This document shows, in pieces, positions 16,513-26,009 of a stretch of DNA of 64,000 nucleotides. The notes below the pieces were generated by a model, which was not told the DNA's origin, did no database searches, and saw only the letters and a program-made list of their open reading frames with translations. The stretch is from Thiocapsa rosea (lineage in GTDB: Bacteria > Pseudomonadota > Gammaproteobacteria > Chromatiales > Chromatiaceae): NCBI RefSeq assembly GCF_003634315.1, contig NZ_RBXL01000001.1, positions 852,501-916,500 of the forward strand, written 5' to 3'. Within the stretch, counting starts at the first letter, position 1; every line of letters begins with the position of its first letter. A program made the translations under genes and the position numbers.

Positions 16513-16594
16513 ACCGCGCCCCACGCGGCATGCAATGTTTTTGGATGAAATCAGCCCCGGCGGATTTGACGACCGCCGGAGCCGGCGCGGTTTA
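16510..16594 (-). repeat. Interspersed repeat unit, type B (inverted orientation)
   Basis: An 85 bp unit. Its reverse complement reads TAAACCGCGCCGGCTCC... and ends GGGCGCGGTTTA, closely matching 26010-26094. Its first three bases on the + strand are the stop codon of the lipoprotein gene. It is paired with the type A unit at 16618 through an A/T-rich spacer. Confidence 0.9.
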
Positions 16595-16617
16595 AGAGAT
16601 TAAAAAAGATATGATTT

Positions 16618-16701
16618 TAAATCGCGTCCCCGCTAAGGGCCGTCGATGCACCAAACGCCGAACTCACTCGAAAACGAGCATCTCGCTCTGGACGCGGTTT
16701 A
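16618..16701 (-). repeat. Interspersed repeat unit, type A (inverted orientation)
   Basis: An 84 bp unit. Its reverse complement is nearly identical to 12186-12269, including GTCCAGAGCGAGATGCTCG. One terminus has TAAATCGCG instead of TAAACCGCG. The spacer to its type B partner (16595-16617) is A/T-rich, as in the other composites. Confidence 0.9.
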
Positions 16702-16721
16702 GCCTCGATCGTGAAGACACC

Positions 16722-17390
16722 GTGAGCACACCCGGAACGATCGATCGGGACGAGATCGGAACCTTTGCGCTGACCTGTCTGGTCGGGGTCGCGGGGCTGG
16801 GGCTTCCGTTCTTGGTCGCGTTCGCCCGCGTGCTCGCGGTCGGCCTGCGAACGAAGGCCGATGGCGCAACCGGCGTGGTCGTGGTCTTCGGCAAGCGCTT
16901 GGTCGAGGACCGACCGGACCGGGACTATCGGGCACGGCTCGAAACGGCCGCGCGGGTGGCGGCCGTTTCGAGCCGCCGCATCCTGATCCTCGGAGGCCGT
17001 ACAGGCGGGGCACGCATCACCGAGGCCGAGGCGGGGGAGCAGATGCTGCGCGAACTCCCCGGCGATTACGAGCTGCGCATTGCGCTGGAGCAGACCTCGC
17101 ACGACACCTTGACGAATCTGCGCAATGCGCGCGAGCTCATGGCCCAGAGCGAGTCGCGCGAGCCGCTGACACTCGTCTCCAATCGCTATCACCTGGCCCG
17201 GGTCGGTCAGATGGCGACCAGCCTCGGCCTGAGATACCGACTCTGCGCAGCCGAGGATGTCGCCACCGCGCTGCGCCCCTCGTCCCTTCATCGCTGGCTG
17301 ATCGAGGGCTTCTACGTCGCCTGGTTCGCCACCGGCAAGACTTGGGCCCGCCTGACCCGCAACCGCCGCATGGTCGCCCGGGTGACCTGA
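16722..17390 (+). CDS. YdcF/SanA-like DUF218 membrane protein
   Basis: The 222-residue protein has one N-terminal transmembrane helix (about residues 13-40) and a DUF218 Rossmann-like domain. Family landmarks are ATGVVVVFGKRLVEDRPDRD, LILGGRTGG, TSHDTLTNLRNARELM and LVSNRYHLARV. DUF218 proteins act in envelope functions such as vancomycin resistance (SanA) and Und-P-linked steps, but the chemistry is unsettled. The start is GTG 16722; an upstream in-frame ATG at 16611 would translate the repeat and is rejected. The gene begins 21 bp after the type A unit. Confidence 0.72.
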   Translation: MSTPGTIDRDEIGTFALTCLVGVAGLGLPFLVAFARVLAVGLRTKADGATGVVVVFGKRLVEDRPDRDYRARLETAARVAAVSSRRILILGGRTGGARITEAEAGEQMLRELPGDYELRIALEQTSHDTLTNLRNARELMAQSESREPLTLVSNRYHLARVGQMATSLGLRYRLCAAEDVATALRPSSLHRWLIEGFYVAWFATGKTWARLTRNRRMVARVT

Positions 17391-17463
17391 GGCGCGACCG
17401 CCGCGGCCGGCCCCGAGCATCGAATGCCGCCCCGCTCCCCGGTGGCCGAGGAAGTCCAGCCGT

Positions 17464-18924
17464 ATGCACATCCTGCTGATCAAACCCAAGGCGCGACTGA
17501 GGTCCGTTCTCGGTCTTCAGGCGTTTCAACGCATGGAGCCCCTTGAGCTCGGCTACCTGGCCGCCGCGGCCGGCCCCGAGCACGACACCCGGATCCTGGA
17601 TCTGCGCCTGGCCGCCTGGCCCGAACTCGACCTCCTCGACAGCCTGCGGCGCTTTCGCCCCGATCTGGTCGGCATCACCGGCTACAGCCACGAGGCGTCC
17701 AGCGTCAAGCGGATCGCCAGCCGAGTGCGCCGATCGTTGCCCGGAACAACCATCGTCGTCGGCGGACATCATGCGACCGTCGCCCCACGGGACTATCGGA
17801 TCGAGGCGATCGACGCCATCGTCCGCGGCGAAGGATGCGCACCCTTCGCACAGATCGTCGGTGCGCTCGCCGCCGGCCGCGGGCTCGAAGACATCCCGCA
17901 GGTGCTGTTGCCGAATCGGAGCTGGCGCGACGACGAGGAGCGGCTCTGGCCTTTGTTTCCCGATCCCGCCATGCTGCCGCTGCCCAGGCGCGACCTCTGG
18001 GACACCCGCCATTACCGCAGCATCTGGACCGGCGAGAAGCTGCCGCGCTGGCATCCCTTGTTCCCGAGGGTGGCGATGGTCCGCACCTCCTGGGGCTGCC
18101 GCATGAAGTGCTCCTTCTGCATCGTGCCGCATCTGTGCGGCGGCATCCACCGCACGCGTCCGGTGCAGTCCGTGGTCGAGGAGATCGCCTCATTGGCTGT
18201 GGATCACGTCTATTTTTGCGACGACGAGAACTTCATCGACGAGCCCTTCGCCTGGGCGCTGGCCGAAGCCTTGGAGGCACGCGGCGTGAAGAAACGCTAC
18301 TTCGCCTGGACCCGCGCCACCACCGTCAACCGCTCCCCGGAGCTGCTGCGACGCTGGCGCGAGATCGGCCTGGATGCGGCCTTTATCGGCTTCGAGTTCC
18401 CGAGCGACGCGGAGCTCAAGCGCGCGGCCAAAGGCGGAACCGTCGCCGCCAACGAACGTGCCCTGGAGCGGCTGCGCGCGATGGACGTGGCCGTGCATGC
18501 CGCCTTCATGGTGCAGCCCGAATACCGGGCGCTCGAGTTCGCGAGACTGCGCGACTACGTCAGCCGACTGCCGCCGGTGCAGTGCAGCTTCACCGTCTGC
18601 ACGCCCTCCCCCGGCACCCCGGACTATCAGGCCATGCAGCCGCGGATCTGGGTCGACAACCCGCATGACCTGCACGACTGCATGCATCCCCTGACCCCGA
18701 CGGCGCTGCCGCTTCGCGAGTTTGTGCGCTCATTCGCCGAGCAGGCCCATGTCGCCCTGGAAAAGGTGCCGATGCGGGTCAATCGCCATCTGGCCGCGCC
18801 CGATCAAATGATGAGGGTCGCTCTCGCCGGCCGGAAGTATCATCAGGGTCTCGCGTCCATCGATCGCGACTACCCCGCGGCGCTTCGGGGCAAAACGGCC
18901 GCCGCGATCAGTCCCGAAGGATGA
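17464..18924 (+). CDS. B12-binding-type radical SAM protein (BchE/HpnJ-like class)
   Basis: A 486-residue protein. Residues 1-130 form a cobalamin-binding-like Rossmann domain (IVVGGHHATVAPRDY near 97-111), but the usual DxHxxG motif is not evident. The radical SAM domain has the cluster-binding triad Cys212, Cys216, Cys219 in TSWGCRMKCSFC. It continues with VYFCDDENFIDEPFAW and a GFEFPS strand. Members include BchE and HpnJ-type enzymes that modify hydrophobic substrates. The gene stands about 1.5 kb after the polyene cluster, with only the lipoprotein and DUF218 genes between. The substrate is unknown; polyene, quinone, hopanoid or pigment modification are all possible. Confidence 0.75.
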   Translation: MHILLIKPKARLRSVLGLQAFQRMEPLELGYLAAAAGPEHDTRILDLRLAAWPELDLLDSLRRFRPDLVGITGYSHEASSVKRIASRVRRSLPGTTIVVGGHHATVAPRDYRIEAIDAIVRGEGCAPFAQIVGALAAGRGLEDIPQVLLPNRSWRDDEERLWPLFPDPAMLPLPRRDLWDTRHYRSIWTGEKLPRWHPLFPRVAMVRTSWGCRMKCSFCIVPHLCGGIHRTRPVQSVVEEIASLAVDHVYFCDDENFIDEPFAWALAEALEARGVKKRYFAWTRATTVNRSPELLRRWREIGLDAAFIGFEFPSDAELKRAAKGGTVAANERALERLRAMDVAVHAAFMVQPEYRALEFARLRDYVSRLPPVQCSFTVCTPSPGTPDYQAMQPRIWVDNPHDLHDCMHPLTPTALPLREFVRSFAEQAHVALEKVPMRVNRHLAAPDQMMRVALAGRKYHQGLASIDRDYPAALRGKTAAAISPEG

Positions 18925-18985
18925 GCCTGAGGCGCGTCGCCGGCGCAAATCGATGTGGGCGATTCATGACAACGGGAGAGCAAGC

Positions 18986-19177
18986 ATGCGGAAAGGAAAT
19001 ATGTCGAAGGCATCGATCGTCGGCCTACTGGTCGCCCTCGCGGCCTTGACGGCCTGTACCAAGCAAGAGTCGAAAGAAAACTGGAACAACATCAAGGAAG
19101 GCTCGAAAAACACCTGGCAGCACGCCAAGAAGGCGGTTTCGGAGGGTACCGAGGACTTCAAGGAGAGTACGAAGTAG
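18986..19177 (+). CDS. Small entericidin-like lipoprotein
   Basis: A 63-residue precursor has a basic start, a hydrophobic stretch and lipobox ALTAC, leaving a short hydrophilic, Lys/Glu-rich tail (KQESKENWNNIKEGSKN...). The tail is predicted helical, with repeated aromatic and charged residues. Start ATG 18986 has GGGAGAG upstream; ATG 19001 with AAAGGA upstream is equally plausible. It resembles entericidin-type stress lipoproteins in size and form only. It is monocistronic between the radical SAM gene and zapD. Confidence 0.6.
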   Translation: MRKGNMSKASIVGLLVALAALTACTKQESKENWNNIKEGSKNTWQHAKKAVSEGTEDFKESTK

Positions 19178-19440
19178 GCTCGCGGATCAGGCGCTCGAAA
19201 CGCGCCTCGGGCACCCGCGGTGCCCTCGATACGAGGGGCGGTTCAATGCGGTGCCCGAGGACCGTATCCGGCGTGATGATCGGATGATCGGCGCGGGCGT
19301 GACAACCCCTCGCGAAATCGGGAGAATTCCGGCCATGGTAGCGCGCACCGCATCGCGTGGTGCGCCACATTCGAACAATTACCGCGCCGACCGAGCCGAG
19401 ATGACCGGATCCGGATCGCGCCGAGCCCCGAGGCGCCTTT
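19178..19440. other. Intergenic region before zapD, no gene recognised
   Basis: Reading both strands shows only short, unconvincing frames. A reverse-strand frame contains two Cys and several His residues but no recognisable CxxCH motif or family. The end of this region supplies GAGG, 7 bp before the GTG of zapD. Confidence 0.4.
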
Positions 19441-20208
19441 GTGTCGACACTGATGACCTTCGAGCATCCGCTGAACGAGCGCGTCCGCACCTTCCTGCGG
19501 ATAGAGCATCTGTTCGAGCGGCTCAACCACTTCGCACCTCAGTACGACGCCTGGGCGACCCGAGTCGCTGTCGAGACCTTGCTCGACATTGCCGCGGTGA
19601 CCGCACGCGCAGACGTCAAGAACGAGCTGCTCAAGGAGCTTGAGCGCAACATGACCACGCTCAAGCGTTTCGGGGATCAGCCCGGGGTCGATCCACGGGC
19701 CTTGGAGCAGGTACTCGGCGACCTTGCGGATGCCGTCGGCGGCGTCCATGGCCTGTCCGGACCCATCGGGCAAATCGCCCGCGAGGACGATCTTCTCAAG
19801 AGCGTCGCCCAGCGCAGCAGTATTCCGGGCGGCGCCTGCAGCTTCGATCTGCCGCAGTTTCATCACTGGCTCATCCAGGCACCGGAGCTCAGGAAGGCAC
19901 GGATCGACCACTGGCTTCAAGATCTGCGACCGGCGGAGCGGGCAATCCGTCTCGTCCTCTCGCTCGCCCGCACCAGCGCATCACCGCGTCAGGTGCTCGC
20001 GGAGGGCGGTTTCTTCCAGGAGGCGCTCGATGTGCAGGCGCCTGCGCAGATGGTGCGGGTCGGCATCAACGGGACCGGTGCACTCTATCCGGAGATCAGC
20101 GGGCACAAGGGCCGCTTCAGTATCCGTTTCATGATGACCGGCACTCAAGGACGGCCAGCTCAGATCCCGGAAAACATCCCCTTCAAGCTCACCTGCTGCG
20201 TCTTTTGA
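19441..20208 (+). CDS. zapD: Cell division protein ZapD (FtsZ-bundling factor)
   Basis: The 255-residue protein matches ZapD (YacF, DUF1342) throughout. It opens with FEHPLNERVRTFLRIEHLF and continues with LKELERNMTTLKRFGDQPGVD, FDLPQFHHWL and the C-terminal IPENIPFKLTCCVF. ZapD crosslinks FtsZ filaments at the Z-ring. The start is GTG 19441, with GAGG 7 bp upstream; ATG 19453 is the alternative. The TGA stop (20206-20208) is the first three bases of a variant repeat unit. Its neighbour yacG is the usual partner (coaE-zapD-yacG order), though coaE is not seen here. Confidence 0.9.
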   Translation: MSTLMTFEHPLNERVRTFLRIEHLFERLNHFAPQYDAWATRVAVETLLDIAAVTARADVKNELLKELERNMTTLKRFGDQPGVDPRALEQVLGDLADAVGGVHGLSGPIGQIAREDDLLKSVAQRSSIPGGACSFDLPQFHHWLIQAPELRKARIDHWLQDLRPAERAIRLVLSLARTSASPRQVLAEGGFFQEALDVQAPAQMVRVGINGTGALYPEISGHKGRFSIRFMMTGTQGRPAQIPENIPFKLTCCVF

Positions 20209-20291
20209 ACCGCGTCCTGCACATCATGCATTGTTTCGACTCCACCCCTGCCCTCGCACCCACCAAGCGCCTCATCGGTGGACGCGGTTCA
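20206..20291 (-). repeat. Diverged repeat unit, type B-like (inverted), TG..CA termini
   Basis: An 86 bp unit begins TGAACCGCGTCC and ends GGACGCGGTTCA. The terminal change from TA to TG is matched by a compensating CA at the other end, so the inverted repeat is kept. Its interior aligns only weakly with type B. It carries the zapD stop codon. Confidence 0.7.
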
Positions 20292-20311
20292 GAGGTTTTC
20301 GTTTTGCTCCT

Positions 20312-20395
20312 TAACCGCGTCCGGCACGGATCCTTAGACGTGCACCGAACCGCCGACGACAGCGAAACATCGATCTTCACTCGGGACGCGGTTTA
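20312..20395 (-). repeat. Diverged repeat unit, type A (inverted orientation)
   Basis: An 84 bp unit begins TAACCGCGTCC (one A shorter than the norm) and ends GGGACGCGGTTTA. The reverse complement contains TTCGGTGCACG, aligning with TTTGGTGCATC of other type A units. It is separated by a T-rich spacer (20292-20311) from the B-like unit and ends 3 bp before the yacG start. Confidence 0.75.
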
Positions 20396-20398
20396 GCC

Positions 20399-20584
20399 AT
20401 GGACACGATCGTCTCCTGTCCGCGTTGCGGCAAATCGGTCGTTTGGGGTCCGGAGTCGCCATGGCGCCCCTTCTGCAGCAAGCGCTGCCGTTTAGTCGAT
20501 TTGGGCGAGTGGCTGGACGAGAATCACCGGATCCCCGGCACGGAGGACGATCCCGACGAAGATTCGCCGATGAGCGAGCATTAA
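20399..20584 (+). CDS. yacG: DNA gyrase inhibitor YacG (zinc protein)
   Basis: A 61-residue protein has the YacG zinc site: CPRCGK (Cys8, Cys11) and FCSKRCR (Cys26, Cys30), then [16 protein letters not shown]. YacG binds GyrB and blocks DNA binding by gyrase; in the family it is about 60-65 residues. There is no Shine-Dalgarno sequence: the bases ahead of ATG 20399 are the end of a type A repeat. The stop codon TAA (20582-20584) is the beginning of a type B repeat. The gene is thus bracketed by repeats on both sides. Confidence 0.93.
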   Translation: MDTIVSCPRCGKSVVWGPESPWRPFCSKRCRLVDLGEWLDENHRIPGTEDDPDEDSPMSEH

Positions 20585-20665
20585 ACCGCGCCCGGCGCGG
20601 TATGCGATGTTTTGGGTGGGATCGACCCCGGCGGATTTGACAACCGCTGGAGCCGGCGCGGTTTA
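20582..20665 (-). repeat. Interspersed repeat unit, type B (inverted), single
   Basis: An 84 bp unit. The reverse complement TAAACCGCGCCGGCTCCAGCG... closely matches other type B units. It starts with the yacG stop codon and ends 5 bp from the stop of the convergent Nudix gene. It is not paired with a type A unit. Confidence 0.88.
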
Positions 20666-20670
20666 ACCGA

Positions 20671-21621
20671 TCAATCGATCGGCCAGAAGCCTCGAATCGC
20701 CGCAACACCCTGCGCACCATGCTCACGGGCGAGATCCAGATCAGCTCCGGTCAAGCCGCCCAGCGCATAGACCGGGAGTGTCGCCGCATCCGCCAGCTCG
20801 GCGAAGCGGCGCCAGCCGAGCGGCACGGCCTCGGGGTGGGAGGCGGTCGGCTGGACTGGCGAGAGCAGGGCGTAGTCGAGCCCGATGCGCGCCGCCCGCA
20901 AGAGGTCTTCGGCGTCGTGACAGGAGGCACCCACGAGATCGTCGGGCAGACCCGGACGCCCGCTCAGTCCGGCGAGGGTCTGGCTGCGGAGATGCAGGCC
21001 GTGACGCGGGATACCGAGCGTCTCGCCCGGATCGCGATTCAAGAGGAGACGTGCACCGCTTTGCTCGCAGAGCCTGAAGGCGTCGCGTGCCAGATTCCGA
21101 TAGTCGGCGTGATCCAGTTCATGCGCACGCAGCTGAACGAGCCTGATACCGCCCGCGACGGCACGCGCGAGCCGCGCGAGGAAGACCTCGGGCCTGAGCG
21201 GGTCGGGACCCGTGATCAGCATCCGCCCGGGCAGGCGCAGCGCGGCGATGATGGGACGATCCGCAGCGGGGAAACAGGCCGGATCCATGGTCTCGGGGCG
21301 CTGCCAGGCGAGGGGCTGCCCTTCCAAGCCCGCCGGAATGCCCGTGTAGGAGCGAACACACCGGACATCCAGCAGGACATGGCGGTCGCCGTAATGGTGT
21401 CGGATGCGGATCAGCGGACGGCTGTCGCTGACCTCGATACCCAGCTCCTCGGCCAGCTCGCGCGCAAGGCCCTGCTCGGGCGACTCGCCGGGCTCGAGCT
21501 TGCCGCCCGGAAACTCCCACAGCCCGCCCTGATGGACATGATCGGGACGTTTGGTGACCAGCACGCGTCCAGCCGGGTCGGAAATCGCGCCGACCATCAC
21601 ATGAATCGGATCGACGCTCAA
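20671..21621 (-). CDS. Nudix hydrolase fused to thiamine phosphate synthase-like domain
   Basis: The 316-residue protein has an N-terminal MutT-type Nudix domain with [21 protein letters not shown] (about residues 39-59), fitting GX5EX7REUXEE. A TenI/ThiE-like TIM-barrel domain follows from about residue 130 ([38 protein letters not shown]). Fusions of this kind are widespread in gammaproteobacteria next to secA. The Nudix part probably cleans 8-oxo-dGTP. The ThiE part lacks an obvious complete active site, and its role is unproven. The start overlaps the argJ stop by ATGA, so both are co-transcribed. Confidence 0.85.
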   Translation of the reverse strand: MSVDPIHVMVGAISDPAGRVLVTKRPDHVHQGGLWEFPGGKLEPGESPEQGLARELAEELGIEVSDSRPLIRIRHHYGDRHVLLDVRCVRSYTGIPAGLEGQPLAWQRPETMDPACFPAADRPIIAALRLPGRMLITGPDPLRPEVFLARLARAVAGGIRLVQLRAHELDHADYRNLARDAFRLCEQSGARLLLNRDPGETLGIPRHGLHLRSQTLAGLSGRPGLPDDLVGASCHDAEDLLRAARIGLDYALLSPVQPTASHPEAVPLGWRRFAELADAATLPVYALGGLTGADLDLAREHGAQGVAAIRGFWPID

Positions 21622-22874
21622 CTGCGGTATTCGGCGTTGATCCGAACGTATTCATAGGACAGATCGCAGGTCAAGACCTGCGCCTCGGCCAGACCCCGTC
21701 CAAGCAAGACGCGGATCAGGATCTCGGGCTCGGCCATGACGGCGGCTCCGGCCTCCTCCGTATAGTCCGGTGCGCGACCGCCGTCGGCCACGATCAGGAC
21801 CTCGCCGAGATGGATTCTGACCCGATCGATATCGAGATCCCGAAGACCCGCACGTCCGACCGCGGCCAGGATACGGCCCCAATTGGGATCCGACGCAAAA
21901 AGCGCCGTCTTCACCAGGGGCGAATGGGCGATGGTGTAGGCGACCGCGCGAGCCTCCTCCACATCCGCAGCGCCTTCGACCTGCACGGTCACCAGCTTGG
22001 TCGCACCCTCGGCGTCGCGCACGATGGCGGTCGCCAGCTCGACACAGACCGCATCGACGGCGCACTGGAGTGCAGCGTATCCCGGCGACGCGCCGTCGCG
22101 GATCTCCGAATTCCCGCAGGCCCCGGTTGCAGCAAGCACGCACGCATCGTTGGTCGAGGTGTCGCCATCCACCGTGATGGCATTGAACGACCGAGCGACC
22201 GCTGAGCCTAGACAGGCTTGGAGCAGATCGGGCGACACGGCGGCATCGGTCGCGATGAAGGCCAGCATAGTCGCCATGTTCGGACAGATCATCCCGGCGC
22301 CTTTGGCGATACCGGTGATCGAGGCGGTGCGCCCGTCGATCTCGAAGCGGCGCGAGACCAGTTTCGGCACCCGATCCGTGGTCATGATGGCCCGCGCTGC
22401 AGCGGGCCAATCGGATGCATCCAATCGGCTGAGCAGGCCCGGCAATGCCGCGGAGATGCGAGCGACCGGCAGATGCTCGCCGATCACGCCGGTCGAGAAG
22501 GGCAGGACCTCCTCGGCGACACAGTCGCCGACAACGGCGAGTGCCGCACAGCTCGACTCGGCGTCCGCCATCCCGCGCCGACCTGTCCCGGCGTTGGCGT
22601 TACCGGCGTTGATCAGCAGGTAGCGCGGCATCGCTTGACCCAAGTGGGCCTTGGCGACCCGCACGGGCGCTGCGCAGAAGGCATTGCGGGTAAAAACGGC
22701 CGCACATCGGCTGCCGGGAGCGAACTCCAGGATGACCAGATCGTCACGCCCCTGGTAACGAATGCCGGCCGCACCCGCGGCCAAGCGTACACCCCCGACG
22801 GGGAGCCAGGTTTGTTCCGACTGGACCTGATCGGATGCAATGGGCTCGGACGGGGGCTGCTCGGACCGCGTCAT
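21618..22874 (-). CDS. argJ: Bifunctional ornithine acetyltransferase / N-acetylglutamate synthase ArgJ
   Basis: The 418-residue Ntn-type enzyme makes N-acetylglutamate and recycles the acetyl group from N-acetylornithine. The autocleavage site lies in [15 protein letters not shown], with Thr as the nucleophile generated by cleavage between Ala and Thr. Other family blocks are [22 protein letters not shown] and [11 protein letters not shown] 22874 follows the secA stop by 8 bp. ATG 22904 inside secA would add ten non-conserved residues. The C-terminal [15 protein letters not shown] is complete. Confidence 0.93.
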   Translation of the reverse strand: MTRSEQPPSEPIASDQVQSEQTWLPVGGVRLAAGAAGIRYQGRDDLVILEFAPGSRCAAVFTRNAFCAAPVRVAKAHLGQAMPRYLLINAGNANAGTGRRGMADAESSCAALAVVGDCVAEEVLPFSTGVIGEHLPVARISAALPGLLSRLDASDWPAAARAIMTTDRVPKLVSRRFEIDGRTASITGIAKGAGMICPNMATMLAFIATDAAVSPDLLQACLGSAVARSFNAITVDGDTSTNDACVLAATGACGNSEIRDGASPGYAALQCAVDAVCVELATAIVRDAEGATKLVTVQVEGAADVEEARAVAYTIAHSPLVKTALFASDPNWGRILAAVGRAGLRDLDIDRVRIHLGEVLIVADGGRAPDYTEEAGAAVMAEPEILIRVLLGRGLAEAQVLTCDLSYEYVRINAEYRS

Positions 22875-22882
22875 GGTGTCGC

Positions 22883-25735
22883 TCAGCTCGCCTTGCCGTG
22901 ACATTGTTTGTACTTCTTGCCCGAGCCGCAGGGACAGGGCTCGTTGCGGCCGACCTTGCGATCGCCGCGGACATAGGGTTGAGCGTGCGCGTCCTCGGCT
23001 CCGCGGGTGCTCGCCCGATCGCGACCGTCGGGCTGCGCATCATCCTCGGACCCGGGACCTTGACCGAACCCCTCGAAGCGCTCGTGCTTGAACTCGAACT
23101 CGCGCTCTCGCGCTGCCCCGAGCCCCGCAGCCGGCTCGGCCGCGGCACCCGGCTGCGTCTGCACCTGGAGCTTGGCGAGCGTGGCGACGACGTCGTGCTT
23201 GATGCTGTCGAGCATCGCGGAGAACATCTCGAAGGCCTCGCGCTTGTACTCCTGCTTGGGGTTCTTCTGAGCGTAGCCGCGCAGATGGATCCCTTGGCGC
23301 AGATAGTCCATCGCGGCGAGATGGTCCTTCCAGTGGGTATCCAGGGTCTGGAGCATGACCGCCGTCTCGATCTGGCGCATGGTCGGCGAGCCGACAAGCT
23401 GCTCGCGCTCGGTGTAGGCCCCGGTCAGGGTGTCGTGGATCCGCGCGCGCAGCGTCTCTTCGTGGAGCGAATCGTCCTCGTCGAGCCATTTGCGGATCGG
23501 CCAGTCGCCACCGAAGTGCTCGCTCAAGGCGGCGCCGAGTCCGTCGACGTCCCATTGCTCTTCGAGGCTTTCGGGCGGGACATAGGTGTTGATCAGGCGC
23601 GTCAGCGCATCATCGCGCATCGCGGTGACGGTATCGGAGACATCGACACTGTCCATCAGCTCGCGGCGTTGGCGATAGATGACCTTGCGCTGATCGTTGG
23701 CGACGTCGTCGTACTCGAGCAACTGCTTGCGGATATCGAAGTTGCGACCCTCGACCTTGCGCTGGGCGTTCTCGATCGCCTTCGTCACCCAGGGGTGCTC
23801 GATCGCCTCGCCCTTCTGCATCCCGAGCTTCTGCATCATCTTGCCGACGCGGTCGGAGGCGAAGATACGCATCAGGTTGTCTTCGAGCGACAGATAGAAA
23901 CGCGAGGAGCCCGGGTCGCCTTGGCGACCGGAGCGACCGCGCAACTGGTTGTCGATACGGCGGGACTCGTGCCGCTCGGTACCCACGACATGCAGACCGC
24001 CGGCGGCCACCACTTGGGCGTGGCGCTCCTTCCAGGCGGCGCGGATGGCGGCGCGATCCGCGTCGGGACCGGCCTCCTCGAGTTCGGCCTCAAGATTGCC
24101 GCCGAGGACGATGTCGGTCCCGCGACCGGCCATGTTGGTGGCGATGGTGACGGCGCCGGGGCGGCCGGCCTGGGCGATGATCCCGGCCTCGCGCTCATGT
24201 TGCTTGGCGTTGAGGACCTCATGCGGGATCTTCTGCTCCACGAGCAGTCGGTCGATCAGCTCCGAGGTCTCGATCGAGGCGGTACCCACCAAGGCAGGCT
24301 GACCGCGGGCGATGCAGTCCCGGATATCCTCGACGATGGCCTCGTACTTCTCCTCCTGGGTCAGATAGACGAGGTCGCCCCGATCGTCGCGGACCATCGG
24401 CTGGTTGGTCGGGATGACGACGACCTCCAGACCGTAGATCTGTTGGAACTCGTAGGCCTCGGTATCCGCCGTGCCGGTCATGCCCGAGAGCTTGGGATAG
24501 AGCCGGAACAGGTTCTGGAAGGTGATCGAGGCCATCGTCTGGTTTTCGGGCTGGATCGCAACCCCTTCTTTGGCCTCGACCGCCTGATGCAAACCTTCCG
24601 ACCAGCGCCGTCCCGGCATGGTGCGGCCGGTGAACTCGTCGACGATGATGATCTGGCCGTCGCGCACGATGTACTCAACGTTCTTTTGAAACAGCGCGTG
24701 CGCACGCAGCGCCGCATAGACGTGGTGCATCAGGACGATGTTGGCCGGATCGTAGAGACCGCCTTCCTCGGCGAGAAGACCGATCTCGACCAGCATCTGC
24801 TCGACGTGCTCGTGACCTTCCTCGCTCAGATAAACCTGGCGCGCCTTCTCGTCGACCGAATAATCACCGGGACCGAAGTCGGGTTGACCCTCTTCGTTGG
24901 TGATGGGGGGCTGACGGGTCAGTCGCGGAATGACCTTGTCGATCTGCTTGTAGAGATCCGTGCTCCCTTCGGAGGGACCCGAGATGATGAGCGGGGTGCG
25001 CGCCTCGTCGATGAGGATGGAGTCGACCTCGTCGACGATCGCGTAGAAGGGATCGCGCTGCACGCGCTGCTCGGCCACGAAGGCCATGTTGTCGCGCAGA
25101 TAATCGAACCCGAACTCGTTGTTGGTCCCGTAGGTGATATCCGCGGCATAGGTCTCCTTGCGGGAGACCGGGCGCATGTGGCGGTAACCTTGACCGACCG
25201 GCGGCTCGTAGCTCAAATCGAAGAGAAACGACGCCGAGTCCGGACCTGTTCCGCCCGACGAATTGATGACGCCGGTGGACAGACCGAGAAAATGGTAGAT
25301 TTGACCCATCCAGGCGGCGTCGCGCCGAGCCAGATAATCGTTGACGGTGACGACGTGAACGCCTTTGCCCGGAAGCGCATTGAGGTACGCCGAGAGGGTC
25401 GCGACCAGGGTCTTGCCCTCGCCGGTGCGCATCTCGGCGATCTTCCCGTCGTTGAGCACCATGCCGCCGACCATCTGCACGTCGAAGTGACGCAGGCCGA
25501 GCGTTCGCTTGGACGCCTCGCGCACGACCGCGAATGCCTCGGGGATCAAGCTGTCGAGATCGGCGCCCGCGGCAAGACGCTCCCGAAACTCAGTCGTCTT
25601 CGCGGCCAGGGCCTGATCGGAGAGTGGCTCGAGCTCGGGCTCGAGGGCGTTGATCCGTGCGACGGACTTGAGCAATGTCTTGACGAGCCGGTCATTCCGG
25701 CTGCCGAAGACCTTCTTGAACAGATGCTTGACCAT
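22883..25735 (-). CDS. secA: Preprotein translocase ATPase SecA
   Basis: A full-length 950-residue SecA. It has Walker A GEGKT at 105-109, [15 protein letters not shown] for Walker B, the preprotein crosslinking domain, [16 protein letters not shown] for the helicase motif, the helical scaffold and the C-terminal zinc-binding tail [18 protein letters not shown], which binds SecB and lipids. A stretch of roughly 60 residues rich in Ala and Gly links the tail. It drives Sec-dependent export at SecYEG. The start is ATG 25735, and a composite repeat lies about 170 bp upstream. argJ follows closely. Confidence 0.98.
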   Translation of the reverse strand: MVKHLFKKVFGSRNDRLVKTLLKSVARINALEPELEPLSDQALAAKTTEFRERLAAGADLDSLIPEAFAVVREASKRTLGLRHFDVQMVGGMVLNDGKIAEMRTGEGKTLVATLSAYLNALPGKGVHVVTVNDYLARRDAAWMGQIYHFLGLSTGVINSSGGTGPDSASFLFDLSYEPPVGQGYRHMRPVSRKETYAADITYGTNNEFGFDYLRDNMAFVAEQRVQRDPFYAIVDEVDSILIDEARTPLIISGPSEGSTDLYKQIDKVIPRLTRQPPITNEEGQPDFGPGDYSVDEKARQVYLSEEGHEHVEQMLVEIGLLAEEGGLYDPANIVLMHHVYAALRAHALFQKNVEYIVRDGQIIIVDEFTGRTMPGRRWSEGLHQAVEAKEGVAIQPENQTMASITFQNLFRLYPKLSGMTGTADTEAYEFQQIYGLEVVVIPTNQPMVRDDRGDLVYLTQEEKYEAIVEDIRDCIARGQPALVGTASIETSELIDRLLVEQKIPHEVLNAKQHEREAGIIAQAGRPGAVTIATNMAGRGTDIVLGGNLEAELEEAGPDADRAAIRAAWKERHAQVVAAGGLHVVGTERHESRRIDNQLRGRSGRQGDPGSSRFYLSLEDNLMRIFASDRVGKMMQKLGMQKGEAIEHPWVTKAIENAQRKVEGRNFDIRKQLLEYDDVANDQRKVIYRQRRELMDSVDVSDTVTAMRDDALTRLINTYVPPESLEEQWDVDGLGAALSEHFGGDWPIRKWLDEDDSLHEETLRARIHDTLTGAYTEREQLVGSPTMRQIETAVMLQTLDTHWKDHLAAMDYLRQGIHLRGYAQKNPKQEYKREAFEMFSAMLDSIKHDVVATLAKLQVQTQPGAAAEPAAGLGAAREREFEFKHERFEGFGQGPGSEDDAQPDGRDRASTRGAEDAHAQPYVRGDRKVGRNEPCPCGSGKKYKQCHGKAS

Positions 25736-25902
25736 CGGATACGTTTGAGACCTGTCGGGAAAATCCCGCCATGATACCGGAATTCAAGGACAACCGCAGG
25801 TGGCATCGGATGCGCGCCCGGGGCCGGGGTCGGCGGCCGTTGCCTGCACAAATGGCCCGCAGATCCCCGTGCACCCCGATCGATTCAGCGAGCCCCGAGC
25901 CC

Positions 25903-25987
25903 TAAACCGCGTCCAGAGCGAGATGCTGAATTTTCGTGTGAGACCGCCGTTTGGTGCATCCACGGCCTTTGGCGGGGACGCGGTTTA
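25903..25987 (+). repeat. Interspersed repeat unit, type A (direct orientation)
   Basis: An 85 bp unit begins TAAACCGCGTCCAGAGCGAG and ends GGGGACGCGGTTTA, very close to 12186-12269. The spacer 25988-26009 to its type B partner is A/T-rich (TAATATATTC core). The composite sits between secA and the M23 peptidase gene, both on the - strand. Confidence 0.92.
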
Positions 25988-26009
25988 AAATAATATATTC
26001 TTAAAATCT

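Noticed and set aside
16611-16721. In-frame N-terminal extension of the DUF218 protein
   Set aside because: It is encoded by the type A repeat and has no resemblance to the family; GTG 16722 fits the hydrophobic start better.
19178-19440. Possible cytochrome fragment on the reverse strand before zapD
   Set aside because: Cys and His residues are present but no CxxCH haem motif, start site or family match is seen.
22835-25774. Open frame of about 980 codons opposite secA
   Set aside because: It is a shadow of the SecA coding sequence through codon bias; the translation shows no domain and SecA is certain.
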